Part shown: in pieces, positions 17,870 through 28,100 of the stretch
Layout of the letters: every line of letters starts with the position of its first letter
Position numbering within the stretch: the first letter of the stretch is position 1
IMG/VR virus record: IMGVR_UViG_3300027782_000044
Coordinates: 1 to 64,000 of that record
Reading direction: 5' to 3' (one strand)
Origin: a virus
DNA length: 64,000 bases
Made by a program: the position numbers and the translations under genes
The notes under the pieces: generated by a model
Told to the model about the DNA's origin: nothing
Databases searched by the model: none
The model's input: the letters and a program-made list of their open reading frames with translations, nothing else

Positions 17870-18204
17870 GATCTTCCCCCCTGTGTATCTGACATTGTTA
17901 ACGTGTAAAGGAATCCATCTATTTCCTCATCACTTGAATTATAAATTCTAAATTTTGCTCTTACTCTTTGTGTTTTAGAAGAATCATCATAAGTTTCAAA
18001 TCCTTTAAACACTATGTCTGAAAGCTGTGGCCTTTTGACATTTGGAGGGAAAGATGGTCCTGGGCCTCCGCCGTCTGAGCCACCACTTGAAAATGGAAAA
18101 GGGTTTTCAAGCGCTCTTGTTTCCCTAATCTCACCCTTCCAGACTGCGGCAAGGCGTGGGCTATCGTCAAATATGACCGCAATTTTTCCTACTTCAATTC
18201 CCAT
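17866..18204 (-). CDS. Small tail-associated hypothetical protein
   Basis: A 112-residue protein (MGIEVGKIAVIFDDSPRLAAVWKGE...) with a glycine/proline-rich flexible centre (FSSGGSDGGGPGPSFPPN) and a strand-rich end (RVRAKFRIYNSSDEEIDGFLYTLTM). The ATG lies 6 bases after an extended -10 (TGGTATAAT at 18211-18219) with no Shine-Dalgarno, so it may be read from a leaderless transcript. Function unknown; co-transcribed with minor tail genes. Confidence 0.6.
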   Translation of the reverse strand: MGIEVGKIAVIFDDSPRLAAVWKGEIRETRALENPFPFSSGGSDGGGPGPSFPPNVKRPQLSDIVFKGFETYDDSSKTQRVRAKFRIYNSSDEEIDGFLYTLTMSDTQGGRS

Positions 18205-18210
18205 TTATTT

Positions 18211-18219
18211 ATTATACCA
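18211..18219 (-). promoter_or_regulatory. Extended -10 promoter, leaderless layout
   Basis: Minus strand TGGTATAAT followed by exactly 6 bases and the ATG at 18204. No good -35 is seen, which an extended -10 can tolerate. The box lies in the 23-base gap after the hub gene and would give fresh transcription of the distal minor tail genes. Confidence 0.5.
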
Positions 18220-18227
18220 TTACGTTA

Positions 18228-21200
18228 TTAGATAGCTCTACACGAAATTGTGGTAGTAATCCCTTCTGAATATTCTAAAGTACACTTAGTTACTAGGTAT
18301 TTAGCGCTAGATTCTGACATCCCCAATATTGGATACTTTATGCTAACAATATCTCCAGCAGATATTAATGGGTTACCGAAAACTGTCATGTCAACAAACC
18401 TACCCTTATTTAAAGAGTTTGATTTAATCCAATTTGCAAGTTTTTCTGCATCTTGTTCATTCTGAATCCATGAAGACTCAAAGATTACAGATTCCTTATT
18501 TTGGGAATCTTCTGATTGGTCCGTCTTATATTCTATAGCAGAGGATCGGCTAATCTTATTTCCAAGTACATAGAAAGTTGTGTAATCGCTATCATGCAAA
18601 ACAACCGAGGTGGATGTGTTGTTTAAAATATAAGTCTCCGCAGAAAATGGCTGGAGCCTTTGATCAAGAACTGTGGCGTAAGGATTTTTGGAAGTTCTAA
18701 ACATAATAGGCAGAGCGGGCCTTTCGTCTGGGTCATAAGCAATTTTTACTTTTCTTATTTCTCTTGCAGTTGTTCCAAACTCAATTAGGGATCCATCTTG
18801 ATCTGCTACGGTGTTTGCATTGTTATAAATTAAATCTCCGTATAACATAGAGATTGTGTCGTCTGCATAAGAGCCAACATGTTTGTATGACGCCACTCTA
18901 TTTCTTTCATTATAAAGAGTTTCATCAATACTCTTCCCGTATAGAAAATCAAAGTAAACCTGGCCTTGACCGCAATGGACTGCTAAATTTTTTGTAACAG
19001 TAAGTGGTGGAATATATTGGCTTGTAGAATCGCTTCCAGCATCAACTGCTGTTAGTTTAAACCCATTAATAAAAACAGTAATTGTATTTTTAACCAATGT
19101 TCCTGATGTAGTTTGAGATTTAACAATCACATCTATATTGTAAGATTGACCTGCATACACTCCAGCCAAAGTTTTTGGAGATGTTTGCTGACCATCTTTT
19201 AAAACAGTAATCTTTCCATTTTGAACTTTTACAATCATTATATCGTTTTCTAAAAGAGCATAGGCTGTAGTACGGACTAGAACGTAGTAACCATTTTGGC
19301 CAGTTGAGTCTAAGCAAAATGCAATACCTCCAACCTGCGATGGGCTTACCAATTGACTATCAAAAAACATTCTAGTTCCACAAGCCATGTACAACGATCC
19401 TGTGTTAATTGTATTAAATGGCTTTAGTAACAGATTAAATGATTTTTTGTCTTTATCTAAACTTGATACCGTTATAAAGCTTTTAGCTATACTGTCAAGT
19501 TTTGAATTTGCTGGTGCTGTTATATATCCTGGAGGTACTGTTTCTTTTGCAATATCTGGAGTTGCCAGCTTAATTGAATAAGATTTAAATTTATTTGCAT
19601 CATTTTCACCTATACCATTAACATAAGAGGTTAAGCTTTTCTTATGATCTTTCTTAGATGTTCCAAGGGCATTTCTTGTTTTAATATTATATTCACCAGT
19701 TGGATAAAAATATTTAGACCCTGGTTTTGCCAAAGCTTCATACTTCCAAAAATCTGATTGGCTTTTCATTAGAACTCTAACTGGTGATCCACCTACTGCT
19801 GGTACATATTGATACCAAAGCCCGTCGTACTCAATAATCTCATCGTTAATTAAAACATAACCACTAAAAGCATCTAACACCTTATCAATTCTTTCTGAAT
19901 TTACTGTATTTGGAATTAGCTTAAACATTGGGCTGCTATCTACAATATCGTCAGCCAGCCTGCCAGCTCCAAGAAACGAATCGGAAGATGTCCAAAGAGG
20001 CTGGCTAGAGGTGCTATTTACTGAAGTAGATGCTGAAGAGTATCTAACGGTAACTTGATTTGCAGAAAATATTTCTCTTGATGACAAGCTGGCGATACTT
20101 GGTGCATAATCAACAACATCTCCGCTCTTAATTTCTTTGTCTGTAAACACCCAACTTGATGGAGTGGTTGCATCATAAATTACATTTCTGCTATAAAAGT
20201 TTAAAATATTATTTTCATCTACAAATGCGTTCATTTGAATATCTCTACATAATTCTTGTAATACTTCCCAAACTGTTTTATCACCGTCACACCACCAATA
20301 AAATAGAGATGGAATTGAATCATCATCAACTTTGCCATCAGTCATTTTTATATTAATATTATAAGTAGAAAAACCGACAGAATCAAGTACTCTTTTTATG
20401 ACTGAAGTTACTGGTGAATCTTGAACTAATAATTGTGGGCACATGGTATCTTGTAATATTTTTGCTGCATCAGTTGCATCAATAGAAGCTTCTCCAAATT
20501 CAGAAAGAGTCCATGAGTTAGTATAAAATACACCCTGAGTTACTTTTTCTAAAGACTCTCCTTCTCCAATATTAAGATATGGCTTTATAATTGCATTTTT
20601 AAATAAATACAGTTTTGTATTATCTATAGACTCTTTTACGTTATACTCCATAATTGATCTAGATGTATCACCATGTTGCCTAAATAAAGATAAGCTTAAA
20701 TAGTTTGCTGTAATTACTCCAACTGGAACAATAGAGTCGCTATCTGCTGTTGTTTCTTTATTGACAGTAAATGATACTATATCTGAATCTAACGATACTA
20801 CCCACCTTGGACTTAATTCAATTACACCTAGTAATTTACCATTCATTCTGTTTGTTGCAGTTAAAGTTATTTTCTTTAAATACTCAGTTGTAGTATATTC
20901 ATCAGGTTCATCTGTTGACCATGCAGTTCCATTATAATATATTACTGCCTCCCCGCTTGAATTAAGCGTAGTGCCAGAAACAGATATTACTGTATTGTCT
21001 TCTTTGACTCCACTTATTGTCCAAGATAATGGGGTGTCGTGATTAGTTTCAAACCTTGCAACAATTTTATTTGCAGGAACTAATTTCACTGTAGTCTTTG
21101 CTTCGTTTGAAAAGTATTCTAAAGAGACACTAATGTTTGTATTTTTAGGAGCAAGCCAGTATTTATACGTCATCTCTGAGCCAGGATAATATAGTCTAGG

Positions 21201-21524
21201 CTTGCCCAAAAAAGCTACATCCCTAGGATTTTCATACAAATCTTGACGTGGTGAGTCTGTTTGTTTTTTAGTTACAGGATCCTGTGTATAAACTAAATAT
21301 TTAATTCCTGGAGCTAATGGTCTAAAAGGTTTATATATTGTATCTATTGGAAACAACTTTTTAAAAGCAGCTGAATATGTATTAACTATATCTGCTGGGG
21401 TAGTTGTTGCTTTTATATATTCAACCATGGAGTTTAAGTTATATTCCATTGTTGCGCTTGCAGAAATTGGTATTGATGACCCCCGCTTAATTAAATTCTT
21501 AGTTGTATCGCTTACGGTTATCAT
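18228..21524 (-). CDS. Baseplate hub / minor tail protein with lectin-like insert
   Basis: A 1098-residue protein following the distal tail gene, the usual place for the tail hub (Tal/gp27-like). The C-terminal part (EDAEKLANWIKSN... MTVFGNPLISAGDIVSIKYP...YLVTKCTLEYSEGITTTISCRAI) has the pattern seen at the end of many phage hub proteins. A central segment at about residues 660-880 (ITVSSLDKDKKSFNLLLKPF...GGIAFCLDSTGQNGYYVLV...ITVFINGFKLTAVD...GQVYFDFLYG) looks like a concanavalin/LamG-type jelly roll, which would bind sugars. The start overlaps the previous gene as ATGA. No peptidoglycan hydrolase motif is seen. Confidence 0.75.
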   Translation of the reverse strand: MITVSDTTKNLIKRGSSIPISASATMEYNLNSMVEYIKATTTPADIVNTYSAAFKKLFPIDTIYKPFRPLAPGIKYLVYTQDPVTKKQTDSPRQDLYENPRDVAFLGKPRLYYPGSEMTYKYWLAPKNTNISVSLEYFSNEAKTTVKLVPANKIVARFETNHDTPLSWTISGVKEDNTVISVSGTTLNSSGEAVIYYNGTAWSTDEPDEYTTTEYLKKITLTATNRMNGKLLGVIELSPRWVVSLDSDIVSFTVNKETTADSDSIVPVGVITANYLSLSLFRQHGDTSRSIMEYNVKESIDNTKLYLFKNAIIKPYLNIGEGESLEKVTQGVFYTNSWTLSEFGEASIDATDAAKILQDTMCPQLLVQDSPVTSVIKRVLDSVGFSTYNINIKMTDGKVDDDSIPSLFYWWCDGDKTVWEVLQELCRDIQMNAFVDENNILNFYSRNVIYDATTPSSWVFTDKEIKSGDVVDYAPSIASLSSREIFSANQVTVRYSSASTSVNSTSSQPLWTSSDSFLGAGRLADDIVDSSPMFKLIPNTVNSERIDKVLDAFSGYVLINDEIIEYDGLWYQYVPAVGGSPVRVLMKSQSDFWKYEALAKPGSKYFYPTGEYNIKTRNALGTSKKDHKKSLTSYVNGIGENDANKFKSYSIKLATPDIAKETVPPGYITAPANSKLDSIAKSFITVSSLDKDKKSFNLLLKPFNTINTGSLYMACGTRMFFDSQLVSPSQVGGIAFCLDSTGQNGYYVLVRTTAYALLENDIMIVKVQNGKITVLKDGQQTSPKTLAGVYAGQSYNIDVIVKSQTTSGTLVKNTITVFINGFKLTAVDAGSDSTSQYIPPLTVTKNLAVHCGQGQVYFDFLYGKSIDETLYNERNRVASYKHVGSYADDTISMLYGDLIYNNANTVADQDGSLIEFGTTAREIRKVKIAYDPDERPALPIMFRTSKNPYATVLDQRLQPFSAETYILNNTSTSVVLHDSDYTTFYVLGNKISRSSAIEYKTDQSEDSQNKESVIFESSWIQNEQDAEKLANWIKSNSLNKGRFVDMTVFGNPLISAGDIVSIKYPILGMSESSAKYLVTKCTLEYSEGITTTISCRAI

Positions 21525-22117
21525 ACCTGCTCCATTGATATAGATACGCTCCAGAAGGTCTGCAAGCCTCTTTTAAGGACAGTAAAGTCACATGAGGTAA
21601 ACATTACCGTATAAGTATAATCATCAGCTAAGGTTCCAGCATCAGCAGTTATTAGGGATGGATTAAATACTGTTGGATTTAGTTTTATCCTAAAAGATCC
21701 TCTTCCTGCAGCTGATTCATAAAAATTCTTTATATCTTCTGCACCCCAGCCGCCATCTACTGTTTCATTTCTAAATGATGGCAGCATTTCCCAAGATGCA
21801 CTTATGTTTAGCTTATCAGCAATAAAATATTTTCTTAGAGTTCCATTTGACATTCTTTGGCTAGACTCAATTCTATTTGTAGTTATAGCAAGTGGGTCTC
21901 TATTATGCTCTGTAACTCTTCTAAATTTTAAAACCGCTCTATCCTCGTATGGTATCGGCCAAGTTTTTGTTAGAGCATCATAGGCAGGATAAACATTTCC
22001 TGGTGGAGTAATTGTTTCACCCTTGTAGTTAAAAGTATTGTTTGCAGTATTAATTGCAAATGGGTCAAGTGCTTCAATATATAGCACAGATCCTTTTCCT
22101 AAGTTTTGAAAACTCAT
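21521..22117 (-). CDS. Distal tail protein candidate
   Basis: A 198-residue protein immediately after the tape measure, where siphoviruses place the distal tail (Dit) protein linking tube and tip. The sequence is strand-rich, with two polar loops and a C terminus GLQTFWSVSISMEQV. Size and position fit Dit; no specific motif proves it. The start overlaps the tape-measure stop by 4 bases. Confidence 0.65.
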   Translation of the reverse strand: MSFQNLGKGSVLYIEALDPFAINTANNTFNYKGETITPPGNVYPAYDALTKTWPIPYEDRAVLKFRRVTEHNRDPLAITTNRIESSQRMSNGTLRKYFIADKLNISASWEMLPSFRNETVDGGWGAEDIKNFYESAAGRGSFRIKLNPTVFNPSLITADAGTLADDYTYTVMFTSCDFTVLKRGLQTFWSVSISMEQV

Positions 22118-25100
22118 TGCCCACCAACCCTTCTATTTACTCCTGCTGCCATTTCCTTTAATCTCATTTCTCTATGTATTTGAGTTGCAACATCTTGTGC
22201 TGTTACATTAGTTCCATTTAATTCTACGTTAATATTATATACTGAACCTGATACAGCCGCCGATGCATTTGGATTAAATGGGTTCATATTGGCTGGGATA
22301 ACAGCTTCATCTTTATGAAGCATTGCCAACATATTTGCAGGAACCATATTAATTCCATTTTCAAATTGAGGTACTCCCAATCTAGAAAATGCAGTGCTTA
22401 TAGAGTTAGTAAGGTTTAATCCAGTGTTGTTTATGTATCCGCCAGCTGCATCACTTGTGTGCCCATAATTATTTTCTGACCAGATGTTTGACCCTGGGCG
22501 TGAATGTGGTGCCCTATTTGCAATCGGTGGGAGATAAGGGTTTTCCCAAGCCCAAGTAGCTGGGACATCGTTGCCTTGTTTCATCAAGCGAAGTAAGTCT
22601 TTGTTATCTATCATTTCTACATAGCTTCCGTGACCAAACGGGTACGAATTGTATGTGCGATTTGGATTTTTTCTCCATGCCATTAATGACTCGTAATGCG
22701 CTTGATCTGCTGCTTTTATAGCTAGCCTCTGCTTTTCCATACGAGCTGCATGTTGTGCATCATAGGCTAACTGAGCTTCGCTTGGTTTTGGAACAGAATA
22801 TGGTGTAGGAGTATAAGGTTTTCCAGGTATTAATTTTGAACGCAATGCTGCCAGCCTGCTATTTGCAGCATTAGATACCAGGGAGGCTAAAGTAACTTTG
22901 CCAGGGGATATGAATGGCATGTTAGGCATAATTCCTCCAATTGCTTCGGAGTAACCTACACCATCTGATGTTCTTTGCTTAGAATGCTTTATTCTAGTAA
23001 TAGATGCGCCGTATTCATTCATAAATCTTGCTATGCCAAGCTTTCGGTGGTTGTGGTTTACTCCTATCAATCTAATTGTTCCAGTTATAGAATCCCAAGT
23101 TATATTGCCTGCAACTGAGCCGTCTGGAGCATACACTTCGATATTGTGCATTGGGCCAACCCACTCGTTTCCGTACATATTTTCTTGGATTCCTGAAATT
23201 CCGCTTTTAAAAGTTGACTCTGGTGGGTACTGATCTATTTGAGCTGGCTTAAATTTAAATGAATAATCTCCTTTAGGTGTTGGAAATGTTCCAGTATGCT
23301 CTGTAAGATTTCTAGCTTCTTTCAAAAGATCTTCATATTTAACAGTACCTAATTTTTCAATTGGCGTAAACTTGCCAGCCTTTGCAAGCTTCTCTGCTTT
23401 AATCATTGCTGATTCATATGGGGATAATGCAGATGGCCCTAGTAAAGTTTCTTTAATCTTGGCATTTACTTTTATAGGAGTAAAAGCATCTACTGCAATT
23501 TTTGACGTGATTGGCTTAGTGATAGGCCTTGTAAGTTTTGATGCCAGCCCAAGTCCTGGCAATACTCCAAGAACGTCTGCAGCTACACCCAGATTCTGAC
23601 TTCCAAAAATTTCTGGGCTTGTTTTATTTTTTAAATTGAATGCTGAAGTGTATCCAGTTAACATTTGTGCTGTTTGTAATGCCGCTAAATCTGTTTCAGA
23701 TTGATCTATTTTAGGAGCTGATATATTTTTATTAAATGCCTTACTTGCTCCAAATCCAAACATGCCATTTGTAATTGATGCAAACACGTTTGCTGGATTA
23801 AATCTGCTAAAGAAGTTTCCATGCTTATGTCCTACTGGACCGCCTTTATGGTATCCCTTGGCTTTATCTAGGTTATAACTAGTAATATAGTCTTTGAATT
23901 TTTTATATTGTACAGAATTTGGGAGCTCTTCTGGTTTAGATACATAAGCTGCTGGATTAAATTCTTGAAGTCCTTCTTGCCACATCTGGTAAATAGTTTT
24001 TGTTTTTTCAGGCATATTTGGAGAATTATCTATAAAGCCTTTTAGGAATTGTGGATTAAGTCTTAAAGGAAGAGCTAAAGCATTTTGCTCAAACATTCTA
24101 AAAGTTTTAAAGTATCCTCTTAAATTATCTGTTCCTAGGCCTGGACCGTATGTATTGCCAATTTTTGAAGCCAGCATTTTATCTTTTAGGCTCTTGCTAT
24201 TTACAAAGTTTAGGTATGCTTTAAATGTATTTTCGTCAGCAAAGGCTTCAGCTGCTCCGTTACTCCAAGCAATGCTATCAATGTCTTTTTGGCCAATTGC
24301 ATAATCTTCCCAGGTTGCAAAACCAAGACCCTTTTGCTGTTTTTCTGCATTTACATAGACAGATTCGTATCTATCTGCTAAATCATATTTACCAGATTTG
24401 CGTAACATTTCAAGTGTTCTTTTAAATGTGTTGTGCGTTTCAAAATCAAAATGATGCATTGTTTCATGCACTGCAGTTTGACCACTTGTTTTATGATTTG
24501 AATTAAGAAGAATATGCGGAAGCAAATTTTCATAATTAGAAGATTTATCTGCAAACCTAGGGACATACTGCCCTGCAACGTTCCATGGTAATTTTTCTTC
24601 TTTTATTGCTGGTAAAGATACATCTCCAAGCACATCTGATAAAAACTTTTGCATGTTCTTAGCACTTATATTTTTGCCCTCATACTTAGCAGCATTAAAA
24701 CTAGATAAAGGACCAGTTGGTGTTAGATTAATATCTGGTGTAACTAATTTAGATTTTGCAGCAAGACCTGGTAATTTAGTTATCTTGCTAAGCCCTCCAA
24801 TAAGTGGAAGTACGCCCAATACGTCTGCTGCGGTTCCTAGCTTCTGGCTTCCAGCAATTTCTGGGCTTGTGCTATTTTTTAAATTAAAAGCAGATGTATA
24901 TCCAGAAAGAAGCTGTGCTGTTTGAAGAAGCGCTCTATCTTTTTCTTGCTGAGTCATAGTAGACTGAACATTAACATTCTGGTTTACAGCCTTAGATGCA
25001 CCAAAGCTAAACATGCCAGAAAGCATTGAGGATATTGAATTTACTGGATTAAATCTGCTAAACCAATTACCGTTTTTATTTTTATTGCCTACTGGGCCGC

Positions 25101-28100
25101 CATTAGCAAAGGTTAGCCATGAACCAGCGCCATAAACACCGTTTCCAATTCCGCTCATAGAAGCACCAGAGCCTGCGTAACGCATTGGATCCTTGTCAAG
25201 ACCCATTCCTGGTCCACTATACTTAACAGGCTGCTCGGCTATCTGATGCCAGTAATCTGAACGATTAGCTATTTTTCCGTCAAACCTAAGACCTGGTATC
25301 TCTGTTCCGCCCCAGATATCTTTACCCTTAGCAGGACCGTATCTTAGCGCTCCCCATCTTTGAGTATAAGGGCTTCCTGATGGGCTTCCATCACTCCAGT
25401 AATCTGGCATATCTTCAGGATATGACTTCCATTTGAATAGAGACCCTGGTAAATTTCTTCCGTGTCTATGACCAACTGGCCCTCCCTTATGCAACCTTTG
25501 TGCGTTTAATGCATCAAGTGTCTCTACGCCGTACTTTGCAACAGAAGATGCTTTAATTACATATTCACCATCTGAAAGCATTGCTGGAATAGAATCTGAT
25601 GTTCCAGTTCCTGGGCCTGTAACCTTACCGCCGATGGCATATGTTGGACTAGTATTTTTTACAAACTTAACAGTTCCATCATTTAAAACTATGAATTCTT
25701 TTAGAATTCCATTAGACTCTTTTAAAGTAAATTGCTGTCCTGCTTTATATCCCTTTTCTTTTGCAAACTTATTGATCTTTCCTTGTTGGGACGGTAGCAA
25801 TGTGTTTATAAGCATATCCATACCGAATACATCCTTTGATTTTCCGCCATATACTGTTTTAGAGGTACCTTTTAGTGCAGCAACAATTTCTTCAGTCATT
25901 GTTTTTATCGAGTAGCCTTTACCTCCAGTAATCTGAGTAGCCATACTTGATACCAAAGCAACATCTCTATCAAGGATCTTCAATATATCTTTATTTAGAG
26001 TGGTAATTGTTGTTGAGGTTACACCACTGGTTGTAGAGGCAGGTGAACCAGGAGATTCAACATAAACTTTCTTTATTGTTCCATCTTTATTAAAGTACTG
26101 GGCAAAAGATTCTCTTATGGCTTTTGCAGTTTCACTTGATCCAGTTCCTGCTGCGCCTACTTTTTTAAGCAGGTCGCTTAGCTTACCAACAAGCTCTCCC
26201 TCCGCTTTTCTTTTTGCTTCGCTTTCTGGCATCATGCTATTTGTTATTCTTAAAGCGGTTATCTCATCGTAAGTTGCTTTAAATCCTTTAACTACATCCA
26301 TAACTGCAGCAGCACTTGTTGCATTATCTTGTCTGTTTTGGAAAGCAATTGCTTTTTTATCAGCTGCAGCTTGCTTTGCATCTATTTTCTTTTGCTCAAT
26401 AGCTTTTAGTCTAGCTGCTTCATCTTGTATTGCTTTTTCAGCTAAGTCTGCCTGTCTATTAGATGTAAGCTGGTCAATGTTTATTCTTGCTCTGGCTGCA
26501 CCAGAAACATCTCCACGAGCAACAGCGTCTGCATACTCTATTTGAAGTTTTTGCAATTCTAATGCATAGTTAGATGCGTCTTGAGTTGCTCTTAAAGATT
26601 CTAATTTTTTATTTTTTTCATCTTCAATAAGGCTAATTTTTTTAGCAATTAATTTTATTTCTTCTTGAATGTTTCTTTGTGAAACAGCAGCTGCTTTTTG
26701 TGAAGCAGCAGAGGTAGCTAAAATTGATTCTTGTAGTCTTTTTAATACTTTACCAGTTGCTCCATATGTATTTTCACTATTGCCAGCAGCAGTTAAATCA
26801 GCAATTCCTGATCCAATTGCTGCAGTAAATCCAGCTAGCTTTATAGCTAAATCAGCATCAATACTCTTTAAGTCAATACTGATTCCAGAAGTAAACAGTT
26901 TAGTTTTTGCTATAATTGACTTTAATGTATCAAACTCATTTATAATCTTTTCTAGCTCTGGGCTCATCTCTTTCAAAGTCTGGTAAGTATCTTTGCCAAT
27001 TGGAATATTAAATTCAGGTATATTCTTTTCTGTGCTTGCCAACATTGTTTGATATGCTTCAAACTCATCAATAAGATCTCCTTGAGCATTTTTTGTTCCA
27101 ATGAGCGCTTGAGTGCCTGCGTTAACTATGCCAATCATGCTTTCAAAACCAGATACCACCGCCTTTTTCTGTGCGTTAGCATCTGCAAAAGTTTGACCAT
27201 AGCTATCAAATAGGTTCGTTGAGAAACTAATTGGATTAAGCAGATCGCTTGGTTGAAAGTCAATATTGTCTTTCCACAAAGAAAATGATGATTTATTTCC
27301 ATTTATGGTTTTTACTAAGTTGCCAACAGCAAATTCTGCCGCAGAAGATTTGTCTTCAATTGCGCCGAAGCCTTGATCGGCTAGCAACTTATAAGCCTGG
27401 GAGGCCTTTTTACTATTAGCAATAGCTCCATAAATCATCGAGTTTGCTTGCTCTACGCTTAATCCTCCTGCAACATATTGTGCTTTTTGATTATTTATTA
27501 ATCTTTGAAGTTCTCCTGTGCTTGAAGTTCTATTAATTGATTCAATTAAGTCTTTAAGAACCTTGCCCTCTTCTTTTGCTTTTTTCATTTCATCTACAGA
27601 CTGAGGTATGCCAGGCATACCGATTGAGTTATTTTTTGATCCCTGAGCAGCAGCATTTGCTAATTTTTGCTTTTCAATATAGTCTGAAAGGTACTGATTA
27701 AGATTAAAGTATTTAATTCCAGCTTGTTCGGCACCATCTGCAGTAATAGATAAACCCATTGCAGCATCTTGCTGAGCATTGTTGTATTTCTTCCATACAT
27801 CAAGCCCTGTCAAAACAATTGCTAGAACTGTACCAAGGGCTTTAAACTTTGTAACAAAGTTACTGGCAGAAGCGCCTACTGCAGAAATTGCATCTTTAAC
27901 ACTTTTAAAAGCTTTAATTGATGCCACTACAGAAGTTGTGGTTGACTTTACTGCGCTTCCCATTGTTTTCCATGGCAACATAGGAATTATAGTGGTGGCA
28001 CCCATAAGAGCTAATCCAGCCGTCATCCCGCTCATACCCAAAACTTTTTCCTGTTGCATTAATGACATGGCGCCCATAGAGCCAGCCATTCCGATACCCA

